Origin: Odiellus spinosus
Lineage: Eukaryota; Arthropoda; Arachnida; Opiliones; Phalangiidae
Assembly: GCA_963920705.1 (NCBI GenBank)
Contig: CAWUCO010000284.1
Location: 1,507,222-1,571,221 of the forward strand
Reading direction: 5' to 3'
DNA length: 64,000 nucleotides
Shown here: positions 33,173 through 44,204 of the stretch, one piece after another
Position numbering within the stretch: the stretch's first letter is position 1
How the letters are laid out: the number at the start of each line of letters is the position of its first letter
The notes under the pieces: model-generated
Told to the model about the DNA's origin: nothing
Database searches by the model: none
What the model saw: only the letters and a program-made list of their open reading frames with translations
Position numbers and translations under genes: made by a program

Positions 33173-33881
33173 GTGGGGATAGGACGGAAAGAACAAGTAG
33201 GAGGGGGCGTAGGATTTTATGTTAAAAAGGGTATAAAATTTGAAGTAATTCATGGTTTTACGCGGATGGAAAGAAATTTGGAATCATTCGGTATAAAGAT
33301 CGCAGACTACTGCATAGGAGTGGTTTATAGGCCGGGGGGAAACGAGAGGGAATTCATATATAATTTAGAAGGTGTAATTGGTGATCTAGGAACTTTAAAT
33401 GACAATATGCTATTGCTGGGGGATTTTAACATTGATATAAAAGACGGGGTGGACAGTATAGAGAAAACTCTCCTAAGTGATCTTTCTACAAGCTTTGGCC
33501 TCACCCAGTTCGATAAGGAACCAACACGGGTGACAACGAACTCTAGGACACTAATTGATCACTGTTATGCCACTAACGATATATCAGTTACCGTAATTAA
33601 AGACTGGGAAATTACAGACCATTTTCCGTTAGTAGTAGAATTAAATGCCAGTAATTCACATCCAGAAACGTTAAAAACTCGGAATTACTCAAAAAAATCT
33701 CTAAACGATCTGGAACGAGAGATAAGTAAATGCAGCTGGGAAAAAAATTATGAAACGGAAGAGGTAGAACTAGCATTTGGCCGGTTTTTCGACACACTTA
33801 CAGAGATACACAACGAGAGTTGTCCATTGATTAGTCGGGAGTATCGAAGGAGTGAAAAAAACTGCAAACCTCAAGCTGGAT
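33173..33881 (+). pseudogene. LINE endonuclease (APE-type), N-terminally truncated
   Basis: The open stretch encodes the second half of an apurinic-like endonuclease: GGGVGFYVKKG, GVVYRPGG, LLGDFNIDI (catalytic Asp/Asn), RTLIDHCYAT and ITDHFPLVVEL (catalytic Asp-His). The first catalytic residues expected in the N-terminal half are absent because the copy is 5'-truncated. The frame is lost near 33880, where SWITLEIKNMIREKN continues in another frame into the reverse transcriptase. Confidence 0.85.
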
Positions 33882-35759
33882 AACTCTCGAAATTAAAAAT
33901 ATGATACGGGAGAAAAACCGGCTTAGAAAGATTGCTAAACTAATACCCAACGATGATAACATGACAAAATTTAAAAACCAAAGGAATCAATGCAATAACT
34001 GTATTAGGAATACTAAAAACAACTTTTTTCAATCCCAGCTGGCGGCGAAAAGTAATTTAAAAAGTACATGGAAAATTGTAAACAACCTCCTAGGGAAATC
34101 TAAAAAACCTTCCGAAATAACAATGTCTATACCACCGAACACGTTAAATAACTTCTATACTTCAATTCAAGATAGTACTACTGGCGAACTTTCATTGGAC
34201 TATGTTACTAAAAATAACAACTCTATAATGCTGTGGCCAACAGACGAAATTGAGATTAATCAAGTAATTAGTAATTTGAGGGAGGATGTAGCCCCCGGGG
34301 CTGATGGGATGGCGCCTAGAATAGTTAAATTACTCAAAAAGTATGTCGCTAAACCATTGGTGTATATTGTAAACTTATCATTGAGTAAAGGAATATATCC
34401 AAGTCAACTTAAAAAGGCTATAATAATACCAATTTACAAACAGGGCGACCCTAACAGCCCCGGGAACTATAGACCAATCTCTCTACTGTCTACTTTCGCC
34501 AAAATATTAGACCAGATCTACTACTCACGACTAACTAAATTCTGTGACAAATTCCACCTAATATCTAAGTCTCAATTTGGTTTCCGGAAGAACTATAGTG
34601 TTGATGATGCTATTGCTAGAGTATACCAAAAGATAGTCGATGGCCTGGATAAAAGCCAATTTGTAGTAGGGGTCTTCTTAGACCTTAAAAAGGCCTTCGA
34701 TTATGTTAATCACTCGCGGTTATTAAAAAAAATTAGAATTACTGGGAATTAGAGGAGTCGCGTATGATTGGATAAAATCCTATCTCTCTAATAGAAAATG
34801 CCAAACAAGAACCAGTAACGGCTTGTCAAGTGAAAACGTAGTCAAATGTGGAGTTCCCCAGGGTTCCGTTCTATCCCCCCTTTTATTTAATTTATACATA
34901 AACGATATAACAAAAGTCATAGATGATGATGTGTTGACTCTATATGCGGATGATAATGCTTTAATTGAAGCTGACACTAACTATGAGAGATTAATTAACC
35001 GTATAAACTATGAACTACAGCTACTACAGATGTGGCTTAGTGATAATCACCTAGCCCTAAATCTGGAAAAAACAGTATATATTACCTTTGCAAATATAAA
35101 CAAAAATTTCCCTCTTAGCAATAATAACATAATAATTAGTGGTAAAAAAGTAAATAAGGTAAAGTCATGCAAATATCTTGGGGTATGGATAGATGAGCGG
35201 CTGGACTGGAACACACAAAATCTGTCAAAAAATTAGCTACAATATATATATCATATCAAGAAACAAATGGGTCTTCACTAAAAACATCCGACGCCAATTA
35301 TACTACGCATTAATATACTCCCATTTATCCTTTTGTATCTCAATATGGGGAAATACCTCCCTTTCAAATTTAAATAGACTTCACCTACTCCAAAAAAGAA
35401 TAGTACGATCTATCTCCCACAAATCTTTCCGCGAACATTCAGAGCCTCTTTTCGAAGATTTGAAATTCCTTAATATATTTCAAATATCCAGCCTTTGTCG
35501 ATTGATTTTCATCCACAAATCCATAAATAGCGAACATAATAACTTATTTAACCTCACACCACGGTCTCTACGCAATACAAGGCAAAAAACTATTATTACT
35601 CTTCCGGCTGTTAAAAGTTCTAAGAAATTAAATTCGTTATTCTACTCGGGTGCTAAAATGTACAACCAATTTGCAAACTCTCAGGTCTTTAACTCTATGC
35701 TATCTGTAAAAAAACTCGCCAAAATCTATGTAAGAGAAAACCATCTACGCTATGTCTAA
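33882..35759 (+). pseudogene. LINE reverse transcriptase, two further frameshifts
   Basis: Encodes the palm and fingers blocks APGADGMAPRIVKLL, NYRPISLLSTFAKILDQ, QFGFRKNYS, GVFLDLKKAFDYVNH, then GVPQGSVLSPLLFNLYINDI and LTLYADDNAL with the YADD active site. The frame changes near 34730 (an extra A in an A-run before LLGIRGVAYDW) and again near 35210. The C-terminal part SHLSFCISIWGNT ... KSFREHSEPLFEDLKFLNI and the end LRYV match the CR1 group. It would have copied its RNA at a nicked target; this copy cannot. Confidence 0.88.
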
Positions 35760-35989
35760 ATGTCTAAATAATAATAATACTAATGGAAATACGATTTTAA
35801 CATAACTGTGCTCGCTGCTAAGTTGATGGCATAAGTCTTTTAAGACTTGGCCATACTCCTGTACTTAAACAAACGATTATTTGCACGCAATAAAAAAAAA
35901 AAAAAAAATACTTCTTTCATTTTTGAAAGGTACTGCGTGATACCACAAAGGGTACCTTATAATACACAAAAGGGTCGAAATAATACTTC

Positions 35990-36260
35990 CTAGATTAAAA
36001 AGGAACTGTATGAGACCTATATGGGGATCTAATCATACCCAAAATGGCTCTTAATAATACTGGAAAAATTCAATAGGTACTGCTTGATAACTGAATGGGT
36101 ATCCTATAATACCCAAAATGGCTCTTAATAATACTGGTAAAATTCAACAGGTACTGCTTGATACCGGAATTGGTATCCTATAATACCCAAAATAGCTCTT
36201 AAAAATATTGGTAAAATTCAATGGGTACTGCTTGATACCCAAATGGGTATCCTATAATCC
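35990..36260 (+). repeat. 74-bp tandem array
   Basis: About three and a half units of CCCAAAATGGCTCTTAATAA then TACTGGTAAAATTCAA, GGTACTGCTTGATACC and GGTATCCTATAATA. The unit contains short GGTAC/GGTATC palindromes. It lies inside the 32959-37440 TIR element. Confidence 0.8.
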
Positions 36261-36539
36261 CTTATATGATCGATATATCGAAAACAAATATTCCAAGGTG
36301 AGAAACGTGTTTATTTTTAATAGTAAAATTTCAAATACCGGTACATTTTTAAAATACTAATAGAATTAGAAACGTTGAATAGTTTACGGAGAGACTTAGA
36401 TTTCCAGATAATACAAATTGGTTTATCTATGGCGTCTCTGAGGTGAGATTTTTTTCCATTTTTGGGCAAATTCAAAATCAAGTACACTATAAAAAATTAA
36501 TATTATTAGTTTTATAAATATTATTGATGTGAAATTTAA

Positions 36540-36935
36540 GGATAAATAACTATATTACTTTAAATTTGTGTTCAGTCGTTTTCTTGTAACTAAAATAATA
36601 CACGCTAAATGTTAGTTAGATTAAAGTAATTAAAATTTAAATATTACAGAAATAAATAAACATCATTATATTACCTTATAAATACGAGAAGTTCCGACGC
36701 TTTTCTTGTGACATGAAAGTATCCAGTATATTTGAATTAGATTTATATAAATTTAAATTATATTGATATAAAAATAAATGAATATCATTACATTACCTTT
36801 GAAATTCGAGAAAATCCGACGCTTTTCTTCTGATGAAGAAATTACGCACTAAATTTGAATTAGATTTAAATAATTAATTAATATTGATATATAAATTAAT
36901 TAACAACATTTATTTACCTTATAAATATCACTACC
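36540..36935 (+). repeat. About 125-bp AT-rich tandem array
   Basis: Three diverged units share ATTACCTTATAAATACGAG, TCCGACGCTTTTCTT and GAATTAGATTTAAATAA-type words separated by AT-rich sequence. Confidence 0.65.
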
Positions 36936-37375
36936 ACATCCAAATTCGAAAGAGAAAAATAATCAAAATAGCGACATAACGATGGCTTTTTCTCTAAAAT
37001 TTTTCAAAATAAGACTGGTCACGTGATTTACGCAACAAACTTTGCAATCTTTTAATGCTTGAAGTTTCCTATTGAAAATAACCGCTTTTCTATGGATAAA
37101 ATTATGTTATCCAAGCATGCCATCAACAATCGGCAAACAATTTTACTTTCTTAAATTGAAGGTCACTCTCCATTGTATAGTACGCTTCTTCATCGAATTC
37201 TAACACCTCCCTCCAATTCCGAGAATCCCCTCGATTCTTCTTGTTTTACAATACCCATTAAGGTTTATGTTGATACCTTATTGCCAGATAAGGTGTCCAT
37301 AAGTACTTTAAAAGCGTAAAATAGCTCTTCTGGAATCTTTCAGTACCCGTGCTAAAAAAAACGGTTGGGTACCTT
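36936..37375. other. Interior of the TIR element without coding
   Basis: No open frame or repeat unit is recognised, apart from GGTACC-type words increasing towards the right end. Confidence 0.4.
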
Positions 37376-37440
37376 TCAAGGTACTAGAGGATACCTCAAG
37401 GTATTTTGAAGTACCTTCAAAATACCTTTTTTTAACAGTG

Positions 37441-38310
37441 GGAGGTTTTCCCTTCGCGAACGTCGACTCGGACAATTTTTCCTCAGTCGATTTTTAATAG
37501 GCGTACTGCGAGAATTTTTGGTAAAATGACTACGTAGAGAGACGGGTTTGAGGGGGGCGACGGACGGGATTGGGACCATGGGAGAGGATGGTGCGATACT
37601 ATGAGGTAATAAACTCTTGAAAACGGCTCGAACTCGGTCCATGCTATGGGGAGGTGGCACGTTTTTCCCTTTTTAACTTTAATAGTGTGAAAGACTAATT
37701 CGCTAATTAAGTACCTCGTGTCCATGTACTTCGAGGTTGCCTTTGATTTCCGAGAACGTAGCTCTAGTATCATTTTCGATGAAATGGTGAAATATTTTTC
37801 GGGCCAATGACCTATATTTCATCGAAAACAAGCTGAGATGAGTTTCGTATTTAGGTTTGCTCAGATGTAATTTCGTTAGGTATTGATTTTTTATAAGATT
37901 TGGTCGTATAGAACCCATTTAGTTTTGTCGTGCAAGGTCGAATCATTTAAAATTTTACTCATTTCGACTTCCAGACCATTCAGTACGGCCTTTTCTTTAC
38001 TGACCTATAGCCGCGGGGGTTACGTTAGCCGCGGCCGCCTGTTCGATCGGGACCAAAATCATCTGCGAGTATTCTATTTTCCCGATAGGCCCCCGATTAT
38101 TGAAGCGACGATAGGTAATAATATGGAAAAGAAACATCACCCTTTTGATTTACGAGAATGCGTTTAATGATCGTTCTCCAATTCGCCGGAGATTCGTCTT
38201 GTGTTTAGCTAGTTTCTTTGTATTTTTAGTGTCAAGCTTCAGATTGCCGTTCAAAGTGTTCAAAACAACTTCGCTGATCGATTCTGTCTGATGCTGAGTT
38301 TTATTGATTT
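37441..38310 (-). pseudogene. Polinton core-protein-like part
   Basis: Minus-strand words in order are VVLNTLNGNLKL then KKLAKHKTNLRRI, AAAANVTPAAIG, KILNDSTLHDKTKWVLYDQI and HHFIENDTRATFSEIKGNLE. I associate the LNILxGNIPL ... KLKRHKxxLR start and the LHDxxKWxLYxQ block with an uncharacterised protein that accompanies capsid genes in animal Polintons. Broken into several pieces, and cut off at 38325 by the foldback element. Confidence 0.45.
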
Positions 38311-38324
38311 TTAGGAATGTAAAC

Positions 38325-40350
38325 GGGTCATTCCATGGAAAATCGAAACTTTCAACATATGTTTAGAGACCCAAAATAATAGGTTATCTAAAGTATTGAC
38401 CAATATTTTGATTAGATCGTCGTTTACAGCGATTTGAAAAAAGCCTGATTTTCGCTTTTCGCCAGCTTTCAGAAAAGATTTAAAATTTAAATTTCGAATT
38501 AAGCTACACACTCGCATATTTAACGCCTTATATAAAATGAAGCAACGAACACGATGGTATAAAATTCGAAAACGTACGATTAATAGATCTTCCGTAATTG
38601 ACGTCTAAACTCAAAAAAATATTTTTCGGGGGGGGGTCCCTTCTATGGCCCTTGGTCAAAAAGGGGCAACTTGAATTTTTTGAATATGGACATATTTCAA
38701 TAGCTTTTGGCAAGGGCTTTCAGATTATAGTAATATTAATATAGTTATTTGGGTCTTAAGAGGAGTTTTTTCAGAAAAATCAAAATAAATGTTTTTTAGT
38801 TTTTTGAATATATTTAACATAATGTTTACCAAAATATACGTGCATTTTTTTTAAGTAGTTAACCTTTTTTAATTCTTTTGATGAAATTTGGAAAACTTTG
38901 CTTGGTTTTCTTCAAATTATTGAAGGGTCTGCTACTTTACACAATATACAGCTCAAGGGAACGTTATATTTGTCACTTTTCTTGGGCCACGTCAAGATAT
39001 TTTCTCTGTCTCACTTCATAAAATTGATTACACAATCCGTTTCTAAAATACATTTTTCTGTTACAACAACGATGAACCAATCCTAATCATAGAGAGCCGC
39101 TACATACTGTCCAACTTCAATATCTTTAAGTAAACAATGTAACCTGGACCGTAGTAGTATTCATCAGCAGAAATACGATGAATGTTGAGTTAATTTTTAG
39201 AAATTGGAACAAATCTGTGATGGGTACGAGTACCAACAAATAGTGCTAGCGATGGATAGTCTCGCGTTTAGAGCTTCTTTGGCACCTTTAAAATCATCTT
39301 TCGGAACATAAAAGAAGATAATCCCTATAAAATTTTCATTGGCAAATTGAAAGAATCGAAGAGGGGTCACTGTCTGATTATTTTCAGACCATCCATAGCT
39401 AGCACTATTGTTGGTACCCGTAGCCATCTCCGATTTGTTCCAATTTCTAAAAATGAACTACACATGCATCTCATTTCTGCTGGTGAATACTTTACTACGG
39501 GCAAGGTAACATTGTTTACTTAAGAAACCATCAAACTTAAAGATATTGAAGTTGGGCAGTACGTAGCGGTTCTTGATGACCAAAATTCCTTCATCGGTTG
39601 TCGTAACTGAAAAGTGTTTTAGAATCGGATTGTTTAATCAACTTTATGAAGAGAGACAGAGAAAATGTGTAGACGCGGCCCAAGAAAGTGACAAATGTTA
39701 CGTTTCCTTGAGCTGTATATTGTGTAAAGTACACTATTCATTAATTTGCTAAGTTATCAAAATTTCATCAAAAGAATTAAAAAAGGTTAACTAATAAAAA
39801 AATTGCACGTATTTTTTGGTATACATTATGTTAAATATATGCAAAAAATAAAAAAAAAACATTCATTTTGATTTTTTGAAAAAACTCCTCTTAAGACCCA
39901 AATTACTATATCAATATTACTATATTCTGAAAGCTATTGAAAACTGTCCATTTTCAAAAAATTCAAGTTGAAACTTTTTGTACGCGGGCCATAGAAGGGA
40001 CCCCCCTGAAAAATATTTTTTTGAGTTTAGACGTCAATCTATTCATCGTAGGTTTTCGAATTTTATACCATCGTCTTTGTCGCTTCATTTTATATAAGGC
40101 GTTAAATTTGCGAGCGTGAACTTAATTCAAAATTTAAATATTAAAACTTTTTGAAAGCTATCGAAAAGGGCAACGGCGAAAGCGAAAATCAGGCTTTTTT
40201 TCAAATCGCTGTAAACGACGATCTAATCAAAATATTTGGCCTATACTTCGGATAACCTATTATTTTGGGTCTCTAAACATATGTTGAAAGTTTCATAAAA
40301 ATCGGCTGACCCATGGTGTCATGACTAGTCGATTTCCCATGGATTGACCC
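38325..40350. mobile_element. 2.0-kb foldback element with 4-bp AAAC target duplications
   Basis: Arms of about 930 bp (38325-39260 and 39400-40350) are inverted copies enclosing a short loop of about 130 bp. Ends read GGGTCATTCCATGG and, inverted, GGGTCAATCCATGG. AAAC lies directly outside both (38321-38324 and 40351-40354). There is no coding capacity. A 4-bp duplication with long arms would fit a non-autonomous Sola-like or related DNA transposon, but the superfamily is not established. It interrupts the end of the Polinton fossil. Confidence 0.85.
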
Positions 40351-40354
40351 AAAC

Positions 40355-40599
40355 GGTTAATGTTAGATTAAGCTCTGGAAATATGAATTTTCTTATCCAT
40401 TTTTATACGTTTGTTCGTAGATAAAGAGCCAAATAATTTTCTTCGGTTAAACCTTATGCATTTAACAATTATACGAACATACAAATTTCATTTTTTTAGT
40501 TAGAAACCATTTTATCCGAAAATAAAATATCTGGAAATATACGAATAATAGAAGATAATGGATATCCGATTCCGAGCTCTAGGGTTATATATATACGTA
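40355..40599. other. Short AT-rich spacer
   Basis: No coding or repeat recognised before the minisatellite. Confidence 0.4.
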
Positions 40600-41165
40600 T
40601 ATTTCCAAGGTTGTATGGAGGACGGACACTCGAAATAGTTTCACTTGGTTTGGTTAGAAGTACATTGCCGAGGTTGGATGAAGGTCGAATTCTTCGTAAC
40701 GGTTTGACTGGGTTAGGTTAGGCTAGACACCAATTCCGAAGGTTTGATGATGGACGAATACTTCGTATTGGGTACGGTTAGGTTAGAATACACATTAATT
40801 CCCATGGTTGGATGAATTATAGAAGTCATGGTTTGAACATGATTATCCACAAATATGTGTTTAATCAGTTAATTATTCGTGATTACAATGCGTTTATCAA
40901 AGACTTTCCGTGGTTATTTGTAAAATATGAATAAAGATAAAACAAACAGAAATTATCTTAGCCAAACCCCGACCTATAATGACTATTTGTAATAGTTTGG
41001 CTTGGTTATTTAAGACGTCCATTCCCAAGCTTAGATAAAGGACGAATATTTCGTATTGGTTTGGCTGGGTTAACTTAGGTTAGGATGGACATCTATTCCC
41101 AATAATGGATGAAGGACAAATACTTCGTGTTGGGTTAGGTTGGGTTTTGTATGGTTCGGATAGAC
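40600..41165 (+). repeat. GGTTAG minisatellite, left block
   Basis: About seven diverged units of 65-75 bp with TTCCCAAGGTTGGATGAAGG, CGAATACTTCGTA and GGTTTGGCTGGGTTAGG. It is split from the right block by the SINE-like retroposon. The last 15 bp are that element's target duplication. Confidence 0.75.
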
Positions 41166-41622
41166 CCCCTCCCCCCCACCTGTCCGTGCGCAGGGTGGGG
41201 GTAGTGTTCCATCCTTGTCGTGGTGAGGGGCCCGAGTTCTAGGATCCGTCCTAGTTCCGCGAATTGGAACACGGCCGTCTCGCCCACACCCGGCCGACTC
41301 GCTGGGCCCGTCTTGGGCCCTGGCAGCTCCCTCTGCCTTTGAGTCGGTCTTGTTGGGTCACGGTTACATTGTAGGGGCCGTATGGCGCAGCTGTGTGGGT
41401 TCTGGTCGCCAAGGCGTTTCACCACCTTTTGTTGCCTTAGTCCCTCGGCACGTGTGTGCGGGAGCACTGGTCTGGTTAACTTCGGTTCTCGCTCTTTGGC
41501 CTTGTTTCCCGTTCCGGGCGTGGTTTCGCGTGCGGCACTTAAGCGGACAAATGATTAGTCGCATGGATTGGCGGGGGTGTTGTGTACTTCGTTTACGGTG
41601 CACCCCATTAACAATTCAAATG
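41166..41622 (+). mobile_element. SINE-like GC-rich retroposon, copy B
   Basis: A 457-bp GC-rich insert inside the minisatellite, flanked by the 15-bp direct repeat ATGGTTCGGATAGAC (41151-41165 and 41623-41637). It shares with copy A (7583-7978) the C-rich start hairpin, GGGGCCCGAGTTC, TTCCGCGAATTGG, GGCGTGGTTTCGCGTGCGG, and AAGCGGACAAATGATTAGTC with a following GGATTGGCG. The 3' tail after that box differs (ATTAACAATTCAAATG versus CAAA-rich). Apparent reading frames are not conserved. Confidence 0.75.
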
Positions 41623-41637
41623 ATGGTTCGGATAGAC

Positions 41638-42160
41638 ATACATTCCTATTTTTGGATGAAGCGCGAATACTTTGTAAGGGTCTGGCTGGGTTAGGTTAGA
41701 AGTCCATTCCCAAGGTTAGATGAAGGACGAATACTTTGTATTGGGTTAGATGAAGGACTACTTTTTAATGGTGTTTCTTGGTTACGTTAGGTAAGACATC
41801 TATTCCCAAGGTTGGATGAAGAACGAATACTTCATATTGCTGAGGCCGGGTTAGGATGGACATCCATTCCCAAGGTTAGAAGAAGGATGAATACTTCGTA
41901 CTGGGTAAGTTTGGGTTGGGTTAGGCTACGATAGTTTAGGCTTGGATATACATCCATTCATATGATACTTCGTAATGGTTTGGCAGGGTTAGGTAAAGTT
42001 AGGTTAGACATCCATTCCGAAGGTTTGATGAATGGCGAATACTTCGAATTGGGTTAGGTTAGGTTGCGTTAGGACATACACAATTCCCGTGGCTGGATGA
42101 AAGACGATTACTTTGTAATATTTTGGCTTGGTAAGGTTAGGTAAGACGTACATACCCAAA
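41638..42160 (+). repeat. GGTTAG minisatellite, right block
   Basis: Continues the 65-75 bp unit (CATTCCCAAGGTTAGATGAAG, GAATACTTCGTATTGGGT). Continuity of the units across the retroposon shows that the array predates that insertion. Confidence 0.75.
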
Positions 42161-42374
42161 GATGTATCTGAGCCGAACATGGTATATTCGAGAAAAGCTC
42201 TGCTATTTCCCAAAAGAGCGGCACTGTTATTAAAAGAGCAGTTTTGAGCTTCGCCGCTGTTTTTTTAGAAATCGAGGCTGCTGTTAGAGGGTACACCCAT
42301 TTTTACGATGATACAATATTTAGAAATGAAATTACAGGCCGATAACTTGAACTTGAATTTTCAAAATAGTTAGG
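42161..42374. other. Flank with AAAGAGCGG-type short repeats
   Basis: Words such as CCCAAAAGAGCGGCACTG and AAAAGAGCAGTTTTG recall those at 22490-22620. Nothing coding. Confidence 0.35.
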
Positions 42375-42696
42375 AAAGACCCACAACAATAGGTAAACCT
42401 TTGAGTTAAGTAATGCTAAAAATTAACTTCTTAAAATTTCCAATTTTTTGGTTTGGTTGTCATCTCTGATAGTATTTACGGTCTTGTAGCGCGAAATCAC
42501 TTCATTAATATCAATAATCTCCGAAGAAGAAATTTTGGATTTATTCTCTAATGCTAGAGATAGGAGGACATGTCAGCTTCAAAGACGGATTAGACTATCA
42601 TCCCCCACACGAATCACGCTGAAACTGGGAACAAATATGTATAAAGGGTATATGATGATTCTGGCAAAGTTTCGTTTTGTAACTGCCACGGGATTG

Positions 42697-43705
42697 TCGT
42701 CTTTGGAATAGGGTATGGATCATTGACTGCGGTTAAATCGATACACATACGTCTATCTCTACCATCTCCCTTTATTGCATCCTTTTTATCGACCATTATT
42801 ATGGGTGAAGCCCATGGGCTCTCTGAAGGTGGTATCATTCCCTATTTCAATAACTCTTGAATCTGGTTATCTATTTCCTCGTTAACAAACCTACTATGAG
42901 AATAGGATTGTTTACTAACAGGTATTCTGCCTGGTTTAAGTCGTATATGATGTTTAACCAAATGGGTTCTACCAGGTTTTCCTGAAAACAATGTATGAAA
43001 TTCTTGACTTAATGATAACAGATCATTGGTTTCAGATTCCCCAAATAAATCTCCTAGGTTTAATTGGTTTACGTTAATATCAGGGATTTTAGTTAAATTC
43101 ATAACTGGAGTTGGTTGACTTGCGTTCAAGGGTATTAAAGGCAAACTAAATCCACAAAAAGAAAAGGGGGCATGGTCATAATCAATAATCGCCTTCATAT
43201 CTCTAAATAGCTCACTACCCAAAATAAGGGGATGACGTATTCCAGGTATTACATGAAGCTTTACAGGAATAAGGCCCATTTGTACTCCAAGATCTATCTC
43301 AAGAGTAACATGTCCCAATGTTTCTTCCGTTACATTATCAGCTGCCATTTGTATAGCTCTGGGCCTGTATTCTATTAAGTTAGTTACCCCAAGCTCATAA
43401 ACTAATTCTTCAGAAATAGCGCATTTATCAGCTCCTGAATCGAGAAATGCCACTATATTTTTATTACATATTATAATTCTAATACCATGTAGAGAATTAT
43501 GTGGTGAATGGTTGGCTTGATACATATTTAAATTAATTGATGGACCCTGTCCTTGTCCCTGTCCAGCTCCTTGCGCTCCGTCCAAAGAGTTGGAATTTCG
43601 TTTCATGAAGACTATTAGGAGTAATCCTTCTTGAAACTTGCTGTTCTGAATTAGGGGTACTATTTGGGTTGTTACATTGGGACAATTTCTACTAATATGT
43701 CCCAC
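42697..43705 (-). pseudogene. Gypsy retropepsin and start of reverse transcriptase
   Basis: AFLDSGADKCAISEELVYEL is the aspartic protease active-site motif, followed by LILGSELFRDMKAIIDY. Then HHIRLKPGRIPVSKQSYS and IQELLK lead into PPSESPWASPIIMVDKKD and RMCIDLTAVNDPYPIP, the first reverse transcriptase block of Ty3/gypsy elements. Fossil copy. Confidence 0.8.
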
Positions 43706-44091
43706 TTCATGACATTTGAAACAGGTGGGAGTAAAATTAGATGATCCTGAAGGTCTAGGATAATTAGTTCTTTGTAAAGGACTTGGTCTTCTCGGGGAAG
43801 GAGGGGAATATACCGTCCCTGGGTAACTATGCCAGTAGCTTGACTAGGTAGCGCAATACCGCTATTTCGTGATTCTTGAATTCGTAGGATTTCACTATCA
43901 AATTGGGCCATGGTTCTACAGGTATTCCTAGGTAACAACATTTTAACTGATGGAGGCAATTTTGCAACCAATAACCGAACCAATCTATCTTCAGTTAGGG
44001 GTTCCCGTAATGACCAATTCAATTTAACAATCTTATGTCTAAAATCCAAAAGATCATTCGTATCCTGGGCTAAAGCTCCAAAAAGAGCCAT
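43672..44091 (-). pseudogene. Gypsy gag C-terminal region with zinc knuckle
   Basis: FDSEILRIQESR-type capsid end, then a CxxC ... GHISRNCP zinc knuckle close to 43700 that binds RNA in related elements. The fossil copy is continuous with the protease region to its left. Confidence 0.65.
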
Positions 44092-44204
44092 TTCTATACA
44101 ACTTTCTCAGTCATCGGATAAATATTTAATATGAAATTCAGTCATGAAATTTTGCCTTCAGTGAAATTATGAAATTGTACGTATTCGCTCAACGTATGTA
44201 AGAA

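Larger units (their letters stand above)
33173..35908 (+). mobile_element. 5'-truncated CR1-group LINE with poly-A tail
   Basis: Starts inside the endonuclease domain and ends with a run of A at about 35889-35908. It is inserted in the GGTAC-rich DNA of the surrounding TIR element. The order endonuclease, reverse transcriptase, and C-terminal WGNTSLSNLNRLHLLQKRIV block is that of CR1-group (CR1, Daphne, Rex1-like) non-LTR retrotransposons. Three frameshifts interrupt the protein, so it is dead, but long open stretches remain, which suggests moderate age. Confidence 0.85.
32959..37440. mobile_element. TIR element (CACTGTTAAAAAA) inserted in the Polinton fossil
   Basis: CACTGTTAAAAAA at 32959 is mirrored by TTTTTTAACAGTG ending at 37440. 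Both sides then carry many GGTAC/GGTATC words with short palindromes (for example GATAATACC-type pairs near 33070 and ACCTTCAAAATACC near 37420). The interior holds a LINE (33173-35908), a 74-bp tandem array and a 125-bp tandem array. Polinton sequence lies on both outer sides, so this is a later insertion. No transposase was found. Only GG is shared at the flanks, so the target duplication and superfamily are open. Confidence 0.55.
25980..38310 (-). mobile_element. Polinton/Maverick fossil, broken, with later insertions
   Basis: On the minus strand the recognisable parts run, right to left, from core-protein-like sequence (37441-38310) through integrase, penton-like and pVI-like minor capsid parts to the double jelly-roll major capsid part near 29.6-30.8 kb. 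Cargo-like frames lie further left (26.0-27.8 kb). This order is that of Polintons and adintovirus-like elements. No DNA polymerase B, protease or packaging ATPase was recognised. The copy is broken, probably by more than ten changes, and its terminal repeats were not identified. A TIR element carrying a LINE sits between 32959 and 37440. Most frames are eroded, so the copy is old. Whether 25980-29600 belongs to the same element is an inference. Confidence 0.72.

Noticed and set aside
35990-36260. CRISPR-like regular repeat
   Set aside because: Units are head-to-tail without unique spacers and lie in a eukaryotic transposon; it is an ordinary tandem array.
38898-40119. Small frames at 38.9-40.1 kb
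   Set aside because: They lie in the foldback arms, and none is kept between the two arms.
41135-41694. Open frames of about 80-114 codons on both strands at 41.1-41.7 kb
   Set aside because: Same reason: GC-rich retroposon copy B; no agreement with copy A in any frame.
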